Shown: piece after piece, positions 24,656 through 31,175 of the stretch
Position numbering within the stretch: the first letter of the stretch is position 1
How the letters are laid out: every line of letters begins with the position of its first letter
Assembly (NCBI GenBank): GCA_023251255.1
Contig: JAHEZD010000011.1
Coordinates: forward strand, 46,271 to 92,231
Length of the DNA stretch: 45,961 bases
Direction: 5' to 3'
Source of the DNA: Chitinophagaceae bacterium
GTDB lineage: Bacteria; Bacteroidota; Bacteroidia; Chitinophagales; Chitinophagaceae
Program-made: the position numbers and the translations under genes
The notes under the pieces: generated by a model
What the model saw: the letters and a program-made list of their open reading frames with translations, nothing else
The model's database searches: none
Told to the model about the DNA's origin: nothing

Positions 24656-25924
24656 TTAGTGGTCATTCAAAGGCAAACCCCGTTCCTGCCACTGTTTCCA
24701 GTTGATGTATTCAGGGGCCACACGGTGCTCTTCCATGGTAATGCAGGCATCCACAGGGCAAACCAGCTTGCACAAATTGCAACCTACACACTCTTCTTCC
24801 TTGATAGTGTAGGTGTTATAAGGATTTCCCTTAGCAATATTGATGGACTGATGCGATGTGTCTTCACAAGCAATATAGCAGAGGCCACAGTGTATACATT
24901 TATCTTGGTTGATTTTAGCAATATGGTGGTAATTGATATCCAAATCTTCCCAATGGGTGATTTTCTCCACGCTTTTGCCAATAAAATCATTGATGGTCTG
25001 GTAGCCTTTTTCATCCATCCAGTTATTTAGCCCTTCGCACATATCTTCCACAATCCTGAAACCATGCTTCATGGCTGCTGTGCAAACCTGAACAGTGGTG
25101 CTGCCCAACAACATGAACTCCACGGCATCTTTCCAGGTACTGATACCACCAATACCGGAGATGGGCACTCGGGAAGTAAGTTCATCCTGGGCAATAGTAG
25201 TGAGCATTTTCAGTGCAATGGGCTTTACCGCCGGACCGCAATAACCACCAAATACGCTTTTACCAGCCACATAAGGATTGGGAACAAGCGTATCCAAATC
25301 AATGCCCGTTACGCTTTGTATGGTGTTGATCAAACTGAGTGCATTGGTCCCACCTTCCACTGCTGCACGACCTGTTGGCACCACAGAATGCACATTGGGT
25401 GTCAACTTGGTAATAACAGGGATGGTGGCTTTTTCCATCACCCACTCCACCACCATTTTGGCGATATGCGGATCCTGTCCAACGGCCGCCCCCATGCCAC
25501 GTTCCGTCATTCCATGCGGGCAACCAAAGTTGAGCTCAAAACCCATGGCCCCTGCATCCTCACATTTTTGGATGAGCTCATGCCAAGCTTCACGGTTATT
25601 GTCGGCCATCAACGAAACAATCATGGCCCTATCGGGGAAGAGTTTCACCACTTCCGTGATTTCCTTGAGGTTGATGTCCAGCGGCCTATCGCTGATGAGT
25701 TCAATATTGTTGAAGCCCATGACACGGTGGCCACCATAATCAACTGCCGAATACCTTGATGATACATTTTTTACTTGGCTGCCCAATGTTTTCCATACCA
25801 CGCCGCCCCAACCTGCTTCATAAGCACGGAGCACATTGATTTTCTTGTCTGTTGGTGGGGCACTGGCCAGCCAAAACGGATTGGGGGACTTGATGCCGAG
25901 AAAGTTTGCTGATATATCTGCCAT
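24656..25924 (-). CDS. preA: Dihydropyrimidine dehydrogenase subunit PreA
   Basis: A 422-residue flavo-iron-sulfur subunit that reduces uracil or thymine to the 5,6-dihydro form. The N-terminal 310 residues are a dihydroorotate-dehydrogenase-like FMN barrel (LGIKSPNPFWLASAPPT, NFGCPHGMTERGMG, KLTPNV, GIGGIST, GSTTVQVCTA). The C-terminus holds two 4Fe-4S sites: CIHCGLCYIAC and CVGCNLCKLVCP. Electrons come from NAD(P)H through PreT. In the loop where, as I recall it, mammalian enzymes have a catalytic Cys (LACGQDP), this protein has AAVGQDP. The gene is in the same cluster as preT, dihydropyrimidinase and the later pathway enzymes; a four-helix-bundle gene separates it from preT. The ATG at 25924 fits the family start. 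Confidence 0.96.
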   Translation of the reverse strand: MADISANFLGIKSPNPFWLASAPPTDKKINVLRAYEAGWGGVVWKTLGSQVKNVSSRYSAVDYGGHRVMGFNNIELISDRPLDINLKEITEVVKLFPDRAMIVSLMADNNREAWHELIQKCEDAGAMGFELNFGCPHGMTERGMGAAVGQDPHIAKMVVEWVMEKATIPVITKLTPNVHSVVPTGRAAVEGGTNALSLINTIQSVTGIDLDTLVPNPYVAGKSVFGGYCGPAVKPIALKMLTTIAQDELTSRVPISGIGGISTWKDAVEFMLLGSTTVQVCTAAMKHGFRIVEDMCEGLNNWMDEKGYQTINDFIGKSVEKITHWEDLDINYHHIAKINQDKCIHCGLCYIACEDTSHQSINIAKGNPYNTYTIKEEECVGCNLCKLVCPVDACITMEEHRVAPEYINWKQWQERGLPLNDH

Positions 25925-25931
25925 GAGGAAA

Positions 25932-25964
25932 TATTTTGAATGATGAATTTTAAATGTCGAATTA
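25932..25964 (-). repeat. AT-rich junction repeat before preA
   Basis: It fills the 37-base gap between the four-helix-bundle gene and preA and supplies the TAA stop of the former. On the minus strand it contains CATTTAAAATTCATCATT, matching the copy at 23564-23590 at all but one position over 26 bases. Confidence 0.75.
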
Positions 25965-26318
25965 GGAACCGTTTCCTTCGGAGGATGTTTTTACTATTTT
26001 AGTGATGATGTTAATGATATGTTCAATTGAGTTTAAATATGGTGAATAATCCAACTCAACAAGTTTACTTTTGTCGAGAAGCCTTAACCAGTATCTTGTT
26101 TCTCTCGCTTCTTTTGATGCGATGGCCATTTTGGAAATGAAATCCCTTTTTGATTGTGCAGCAGTTGCTTCTTCAACATTTGCTCCAATACTTGTTCCAC
26201 TTTTCAATAACTGTTTCGATAACACGTATTCTTTTCTTTCCACCAGTATTTTATACAGTTCAATAATCTGTAACGAAAAATCAAAAGACATTTCCAATAT
26301 TTTATTCTCTGTCTTCAT
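25962..26318 (-). CDS. Four-helix-bundle protein (23S rRNA IVP family)
   Basis: A 118-residue all-helical protein of the family first found inside 23S rRNA intervening sequences (TIGR02436). Diagnostic segments are FDFSLQIIELYKIL, LSKQLLKSGTSIGANVEEATAAQSKRDFISKMAIASKEARETRYWLRLL. Relatives form pentameric four-helix bundles with a basic face; the function is unknown, with nucleic-acid binding suggested. Here it is not within an rRNA gene but wedged between preT (7-base gap) and preA (37-base gap), and AT-rich repeats in opposite orientation lie at both of its ends. This suggests insertion into an older preT-preA pair. No link to pyrimidine metabolism is known. Confidence 0.88.
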   Translation of the reverse strand: MKTENKILEMSFDFSLQIIELYKILVERKEYVLSKQLLKSGTSIGANVEEATAAQSKRDFISKMAIASKEARETRYWLRLLDKSKLVELDYSPYLNSIEHIINIITKIVKTSSEGNGS

Positions 26319-26346
26319 TCAACATTTAAAATATAAAATTTAAAAT
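26314..26346 (+). repeat. AT-rich junction repeat at preT/four-helix boundary
   Basis: The plus strand reads TTCAACATTTAAAATATAAA followed by more A/T. The first part matches the repeat at 25932-25964 in inverted orientation. It covers the ATG of the four-helix-bundle gene and the last codons and stop of preT. Confidence 0.6.
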
Positions 26347-27687
26347 AGCCTTTGCTCCATCTTTGCCAGACTGTACTGCATCTACTACTTCTTTGCCGCC
26401 ATTTACACAATCACCACCAGCAAAAACGCCTTTTAAATTGGTCGCTGTTTTTTCTTTTACCGTGAGCTTGCCATTCCTGTTTTCTAAATGGTTAATGTTT
26501 GCCATATCTTCAAATGGCATTTGTCCTGCAGCTTTGATAACCATATCAACATCAAGCGCAATGGTTTCGCCTGTTGGTACTGGGCTTCTTCTGCCACTTG
26601 CATCGGGGTCACCAAGCTTCATTGTTTCGCAAATAAGCTGGGTAACTTTTCCCCGTCCGACCGGGTCATCCGAGCGGGCATCGACGCCAATGACTTCTTT
26701 GGGAGTCGCGAGCCAAATGATGTTGCAGCCATCCAACTTGGCAATGTTCAATTCATGTTCGGTACAGGGCATTTCTTCTTGCGTTCTTCTGTAAATAAGC
26801 GTTACTTCTTTTGCACCCAAGCGTTTGGCCTGTGTAGCAGCATCAATGGCAGTCATGCCCATGCCAATGACTGCTACTTTATCGCCAACCGCTAATGCTG
26901 AATAGTTGTTGGTTCTTAGTTCATAGATGAATGAAATGGCATCCACAACGCCATTCAGGTCTTCACCTGGTATTTCTAGCTGCCGGGCCAAGCCAACACC
27001 AAATGCCAAGTAAACTGCATCATAGTTTGCTTGTAGTTCTTCCAACGTAATATCTTTTCCCAACTCTTGATTATACTTGATGTCTATACCACCAATGCTC
27101 GTGATGTAGTTTACCTCATCCTCACAAAATGCTGGTGTTACTTTGTAAGCAGCAATGCCATAGGTCATCAACCCACCGCCTTTACTTTCCTTTTCATAGA
27201 TGGTCACATCAATGCCTTCCCTGCTCAACGTATGGGCACAGCTTAATCCCGCTGGGCCAGCACCAACAATGGCCACTTTCTTTCCTGTTGAAGGTTTCCT
27301 ATCAAACAATTGCCATTTCTTTTCCATGGCTATCTCTGTAGAATATCGTTGCAGCTTGGCAATATGAATGGGTGTTTCGTCCATGAGATTATAGACACAA
27401 GCTCCTTCACATAATTTCTCCACTGGACAAACCTTGCTGCAACCTGCTCCCATGATGTTGGAAGAGAAAATGGTATGTGCAGAACCTTTGATATTCTCAG
27501 TAGTTATCTGCTTGATGAACTTGGGCACGTTAATGCCTGTTGGACAGGATTTTGTACAAGGCGCATCATAGCAGAACAAGCAACGATTGGCTTCTACCAA
27601 CGCAGCATCTTCTGTTTCGAAGGGAGGATGGATGTCGGAGAAGTTTTGTCCGTATTGTTCTGTTGTAAGCCTGTTATTCTGAATCAT
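26326..27687 (-). CDS. preT: Dihydropyrimidine dehydrogenase subunit PreT
   Basis: A 453-residue NAD(P)H-oxidising flavoprotein partner of PreA. The N-terminal iron-sulfur domain has Cys36, 39, 44, 48 and Cys83, 87, 93, 97, plus Gln113 in KLQRYSTE. The spacing of Cys36/39/44/48, Cys87/93/97 and Gln113 corresponds to the ligands of the two N-terminal clusters of mammalian dihydropyrimidine dehydrogenase, where one cluster has a Gln ligand. A FAD motif VAIVGAGPAGLSCA (about 138-151), a second dinucleotide motif VAVIGMGMTAIDAA and a C-terminal AGGDCVNGGKEVVDAV complete the GltD-like fold. It passes electrons to PreA. The neighbourhood of preA and dihydropyrimidinase excludes a glutamate-synthase role. 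Confidence 0.95.
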   Translation of the reverse strand: MIQNNRLTTEQYGQNFSDIHPPFETEDAALVEANRCLFCYDAPCTKSCPTGINVPKFIKQITTENIKGSAHTIFSSNIMGAGCSKVCPVEKLCEGACVYNLMDETPIHIAKLQRYSTEIAMEKKWQLFDRKPSTGKKVAIVGAGPAGLSCAHTLSREGIDVTIYEKESKGGGLMTYGIAAYKVTPAFCEDEVNYITSIGGIDIKYNQELGKDITLEELQANYDAVYLAFGVGLARQLEIPGEDLNGVVDAISFIYELRTNNYSALAVGDKVAVIGMGMTAIDAATQAKRLGAKEVTLIYRRTQEEMPCTEHELNIAKLDGCNIIWLATPKEVIGVDARSDDPVGRGKVTQLICETMKLGDPDASGRRSPVPTGETIALDVDMVIKAAGQMPFEDMANINHLENRNGKLTVKEKTATNLKGVFAGGDCVNGGKEVVDAVQSGKDGAKAILNFIF

Positions 27688-27768
27688 ATGTTGAAATTTA
27701 TATTCTGAATGTTGAATGAAGAACCAATGTTGACCAACTCAACATTGAAAATTCATCATTCAAAATAA
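27688..27768. repeat. Two inverted copies of the AT-rich junction repeat
   Basis: The nitrilase-preT gap contains, next to the preT start, a divergent minus-strand copy (TTCATTCAACATTC word) and, at 27738-27767, a plus-strand copy AACATTGAAAATTCATCATT continuing CAAAATAA. Together they could form a long imperfect hairpin across the gap. Confidence 0.6.
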
Positions 27769-27769
27769 T

Positions 27770-28636
27770 TTATAGCTCTGTTATTTTACCATAAGTTTCA
27801 GGTCTTCTATCCCTGAAGAACTGCCACTTGCTTCTTATCTGTTCTATCAAATCCAAGTCAAATTCTGCAACGAGCAGTTCATCTTTATCTTCACTGGCTT
27901 CCTTGATGATTTGCCCCAAAGGGTTCACGAAATAGGACGTGCCATAAAACTTGCCAAGGTTCCAAGGTTGTTCCGTACCTACACGGTTAATACAGCCCAT
28001 GAAATAACCATTGGCCACGGCATGTGCTGGCTGTTCCAGCTTCCATAAATATTGTGATTGGCCAACCGTAGTAGCTGATGGATTGTACACGATTTCAGCA
28101 CCATTCAAGCCCAAGCATCTTGCACCATCCGGAAAGTGCCGATCATAGCAGATGTACACACCCACTTTTGCATATTTGGTTTGGAACACAGGGTAGCCGA
28201 GATTGCCTGGTTTGAAGAAGAATTTTTCCCAAAAACCGCCAGTATGTGGAATATGGTTCTTCCTATACTTGCCCAAGTAAGTTCCATCGGCATCTATTAC
28301 TGCTGCAGTATTGTACAAAACACCTGCTTGTTCCTTTTCATAAACAGGAACTATAATCACCATGTTATACTTCTTGGCATATTCCTGCATTCGCTCCGTT
28401 GTGGGACCAGGGACGGTTTCAGCAGATGCATACCAAGCAGCATCCTGCCCTGGGCAGAAATAAGGCGTATTGAAGATTTCCTGGAAACACAGTATCTGCA
28501 CACCCTGTTTGCCGGCTTCCTCAATTAAAGGAATATGCTTCTGCACCATGGCTTCTTTTATTTCAGCAATGGTACCTTCCCCTTCTGATTTGGGAAGGGA
28601 CATTTGAATGAGCGCCGATTTGATGATTCTAGGCAT
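27770..28636 (-). CDS. Beta-ureidopropionase, nitrilase superfamily
   Basis: A 288-residue carbon-nitrogen hydrolase with the catalytic triad Glu53 (CFQEIF), Lys126 (KYRKNHIPH) and Cys163 (YICYDRHFP). Segments such as RKNHIP, GAEIVYNPSAT and INRVGTE follow the eukaryotic-type beta-ureidopropionase more closely than typical nitrilases. It should hydrolyse N-carbamoyl-beta-alanine (from uracil) or N-carbamoyl-beta-aminoisobutyrate (from thymine), giving the beta-amino acid, CO2 and ammonia. N-carbamoylputrescine amidase is the main alternative; the operon context favours the pyrimidine role. The frame opens with TTG at 28642, but the ATG at 28636 matches the family start. It lies 19 bases after the TMEM175-like gene. 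Confidence 0.9.
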   Translation of the reverse strand: MPRIIKSALIQMSLPKSEGEGTIAEIKEAMVQKHIPLIEEAGKQGVQILCFQEIFNTPYFCPGQDAAWYASAETVPGPTTERMQEYAKKYNMVIIVPVYEKEQAGVLYNTAAVIDADGTYLGKYRKNHIPHTGGFWEKFFFKPGNLGYPVFQTKYAKVGVYICYDRHFPDGARCLGLNGAEIVYNPSATTVGQSQYLWKLEQPAHAVANGYFMGCINRVGTEQPWNLGKFYGTSYFVNPLGQIIKEASEDKDELLVAEFDLDLIEQIRSKWQFFRDRRPETYGKITEL

Positions 28637-28655
28637 AGACAAAATTTTTAAAGGT

Positions 28656-29237
28656 TTATTCTTTATTCAATACAGCTTCGATATGTTTATCTGGCACCAA
28701 CCAAATAATGGAAACAATAAAGAAAAAACTGCATGCAAGAATGGTATTGATGAATAATGCAACAGGTATAGCCGAGGCATACAGTAAAATGGCACTGATG
28801 GAACGCCATCTACCCTTTGCAACAGCGGCAAGCATGGCGCTATCATTATAGTGTTTACAAATGGTTGACTGCAAAATATTGAATGACAACCCACACAACA
28901 GAGCCAGTACTGCATACGCAACGATTGTTGTTTTTTCAAAATGGTTTTCACCCATCCATGCCGTTGCAAATGGAACGAGCGATAGCCAGAACAACAAATT
29001 GATATTTGCCCACATGATGGATGACCTCACCCTTTTAACCGTATGCAATAAGTGGTGGTGGTTTACCCAATAAATGGCAACAAACAAAAAGCTGAGCATA
29101 TAGCTGATATACTTGGGTATTAATGGTTTCATTATTTCCCAACTGGTGCCTTCGGGAGCTTTCATCTCCAGCACCATGATGGTAACAATGATTGCAATAA
29201 CACCATCGCTAAATGCTTCCAATCTTGTTTTGTTCAT
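28656..29237 (-). CDS. TMEM175 family membrane protein
   Basis: A 193-residue integral membrane protein with about six hydrophobic helices. The family signature RxxxFSDGV near the N-terminus (RLEAFSDGVIAI) is present, as are HHHLLHTV after the third segment and a conserved NLLFWLSLVPFATAW segment. Bacterial TMEM175 proteins form tetrameric potassium-selective channels; function in physiology is unclear. Its ATG shares one base with the TAA stop of dihydropyrimidinase (TAATG), so the two are probably translationally coupled, and the beta-ureidopropionase gene follows 19 bases later. This places an ion channel firmly inside the pyrimidine-degradation operon. No direct role in the pathway is known. 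Confidence 0.92.
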   Translation of the reverse strand: MNKTRLEAFSDGVIAIIVTIMVLEMKAPEGTSWEIMKPLIPKYISYMLSFLFVAIYWVNHHHLLHTVKRVRSSIMWANINLLFWLSLVPFATAWMGENHFEKTTIVAYAVLALLCGLSFNILQSTICKHYNDSAMLAAVAKGRWRSISAILLYASAIPVALFINTILACSFFFIVSIIWLVPDKHIEAVLNKE

Positions 29238-30619
29238 TATATCTTCCCTCCAACTTTATTGCGTTTGATGAACTGCCCGTAACCTTTTTCCACTTTACAT
29301 GCATTATTGTCAATAGCAATTTTACCCCTCAAAAAAACGGTCTTCACTTTGCCTGTTATTTCCCAACCTTCATAACCACTGTAATCAACATTCATGTGGT
29401 GTGTTGCCGCTGACAAAGTGTGTTTCTCATTGGCATCAAACAATACGATATCTGCATCGCTGCCAACAGCAATTGTTCCTTTTTTGGGGAACATGCCAAA
29501 TATTTTTGCAGCATTAGTGCTGGCCACTTCCACATATTTGTTCAGTGAAATTTTTCCTTTGTTCACCCCTTCACTAAACAATAATTCCATCCTGTTTTCT
29601 ATGGCTGGATGCCCGTTGGGTATCTTGGAGAAATCATCCTTGCCCATTTGCTTTTGTTCCCACATAAATGGGCAGTGGTCCGTTGCTACCACATTCACCA
29701 ATCCTTGGTTAATGCCTGCCCAAAGCGTTGCCTGGTCTTTCTTTTCGCGAAGCGGTGGACTCATGACCCATTTTGCCCCCTCAAAATTCTGCTCATATAA
29801 ACTTGCATCAAGAATGAGGTATTGGATGCAGGTTTCCACAAATACTTTTTGGTTCCGTCTTGTTGCATCACGTACTGCATTCAATGCGCCTTCACATGTT
29901 AGGTGTACGATATAACCTGGGCAACCTGTATAGTTGGCCATATCAGCAAATCGTCCACTGGCTTCTGCTTCTGTAACTTCTGGTTGGGACAAGTAGTGGT
30001 AGAGTGGCGCAAGCTTCCCTTCCACTCTATGCTTGGCAATCAAGTAATCAATCATATCGCCGTTGGTTGCATGCACATTGATAAGGCCGCCGTGCTTCTT
30101 TACTTCCAGCATCAAATCAATCATCTGTCTGTCATCAATCATCAAAGCTCCTTTGTAGGCCATGAATGTTTTGAAAGAAGTAATACCTTCTTCTTCAATA
30201 AAATGCTGGATTTCCTTTTTGGTATTTTCATTGAAATCCGTAACGGCCATGTGGAAACTGTAATCACCCACTGCATTATTATCGCTCCTGCTTTTCCATT
30301 CCTGCAGGGCTGCTTGCAAGCTATTCCCTTGTTTTTGCAAAATAAAATCTATAACCGTTGTGGTACCACCATACAAGGCTGCCCTTGTTCCTGTTTCATA
30401 GTTGTCGCTACTGTATGTACCCATGAAAGGCATATCCAAATGCACATGGGGGTCAATACCACCAGGCATTACCAATTTGCCAGTTGCATCAATAACTTCG
30501 TCGGCTTGAACGTTCAATTCTTTACCAATGGCAGAGATCGTCTCACCTTCGATGAAAACATCGGCCATATAATCATCTGTTGCAGTTACGATTCTTCCGT
30601 TTTTGATTAGTACAGACAT
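29237..30619 (-). CDS. hydA: Dihydropyrimidinase
   Basis: A 460-residue cyclic amidohydrolase that opens dihydrouracil or dihydrothymine to the N-carbamoyl-beta-amino acid in the cytosol. The metal site is readable: His58 and His60 (DPHVHLDMPF), carboxylated Lys150 (SFKTFMAYKG), His183 (NVHATNGD), His239 (YIVHLTCEGA) and Asp314 (VATDHCPF). The substrate Tyr in FMAYKG (Tyr155) is conserved, as is typical of true dihydropyrimidinases. An extended frame runs upstream to 30673, but the family start MSVLIKNGRIV is at 30619. The gene overlaps the TMEM175-like start by one base. An ORF6N gene lies between it and the transporter gene. Confidence 0.96.
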   Translation of the reverse strand: MSVLIKNGRIVTATDDYMADVFIEGETISAIGKELNVQADEVIDATGKLVMPGGIDPHVHLDMPFMGTYSSDNYETGTRAALYGGTTTVIDFILQKQGNSLQAALQEWKSRSDNNAVGDYSFHMAVTDFNENTKKEIQHFIEEEGITSFKTFMAYKGALMIDDRQMIDLMLEVKKHGGLINVHATNGDMIDYLIAKHRVEGKLAPLYHYLSQPEVTEAEASGRFADMANYTGCPGYIVHLTCEGALNAVRDATRRNQKVFVETCIQYLILDASLYEQNFEGAKWVMSPPLREKKDQATLWAGINQGLVNVVATDHCPFMWEQKQMGKDDFSKIPNGHPAIENRMELLFSEGVNKGKISLNKYVEVASTNAAKIFGMFPKKGTIAVGSDADIVLFDANEKHTLSAATHHMNVDYSGYEGWEITGKVKTVFLRGKIAIDNNACKVEKGYGQFIKRNKVGGKI

Positions 30620-30656
30620 ACATTTATATTTTGAACCCATCACCAATTGTAATGGG

Positions 30657-31175
30657 TTATTTCTTAAATCCAATTCGTTGCCTTTCTTCCCATTGCTTCT
30701 GTTTCAATTCTTCATCTGTCTTTTTATCCAATAAATTTTCTATTGCATCATAGATGCTGCTTAGTTGCGTATCATGTTCATCAATGCGTTCCTTTAATTC
30801 CTTAATCAGGTTTAATGTCGTTAAGCTTTTGTTAGCTAACTTTTTCAAAGAAATAAAAGCCCTTACGATGGCGATATTCATTTCAATTGCTTTATCTGAA
30901 TTTAGAACTGCAGCCAACATGGTAATGCCATGTTCGGTAAAAGCAAAAGGCATGTACCTTGTTCCACCTCTTTTTGAGGTGCTAAAATTGCACCTCAAAA
31001 ATTCTTCCTTGGTTAGTTCGAACATAAAATCTTTAGGAAACCGTTTTATGTTTGCTTTAACCGCCCTTTTCAGGTATTTCGTTTCTGTTTGATACAGTTC
31101 TGCCAAGTCAAAATCTAGCATTACTTTTTCTCCTCTTATCTTATGAATTTTATTGTGTATTACCTCAACTTTCAT
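30657..31175 (-). CDS. ORF6N domain protein
   Basis: A 172-residue protein with the N-terminal ORF6N domain of phage antirepressor/KilA-N-like proteins: EVIHNKIHKIRGEKVMLDFDLAELYQ, then LKRAVKANIKRFPKDFMFELT, then MPFAFTEHGITMLAAVL. Its C-terminal 50 residues form a likely coiled coil (LNLIKELKERIDEHDTQLSSIYDAIENLL). ORF6N genes are scattered through Bacteroidota chromosomes as single genes of unknown role, probably DNA-binding. Its ATG lies within the last codons of the NCS1 transporter gene (11-base overlap), so it is translationally coupled inside the cluster. The stretch encoding NFSTSKRGG contains a perfect 12-base inverted repeat (30971-31001). Confidence 0.9.
   Translation of the reverse strand: MKVEVIHNKIHKIRGEKVMLDFDLAELYQTETKYLKRAVKANIKRFPKDFMFELTKEEFLRCNFSTSKRGGTRYMPFAFTEHGITMLAAVLNSDKAIEMNIAIVRAFISLKKLANKSLTTLNLIKELKERIDEHDTQLSSIYDAIENLLDKKTDEELKQKQWEERQRIGFKK
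30971..31001. repeat. Perfect 12-bp inverted repeat inside ORF6N gene
   Basis: TTTTTGAGGTGC (30971-30982) and GCACCTCAAAAA (30990-31001) are perfect complements around a 7-base spacer. They lie in the codons for residues just before the conserved FAFTEHG motif. Confidence 0.9.

Noticed and set aside
25064-25759. 231-residue plus-strand frame opposite preA
   Set aside because: Entirely antisense to a well-conserved enzyme; His/Cys-rich composition typical of reversed coding sequence.
25962-26318. Possibility that the four-helix-bundle gene marks an rRNA intervening sequence
   Set aside because: No rRNA sequence surrounds it; it lies between preT and preA.
26326-27687. Glutamate synthase small subunit (GltD)
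   Set aside because: The Gln-ligand cluster pattern and the neighbouring preA, dihydropyrimidinase and ureidopropionase genes point to PreT.
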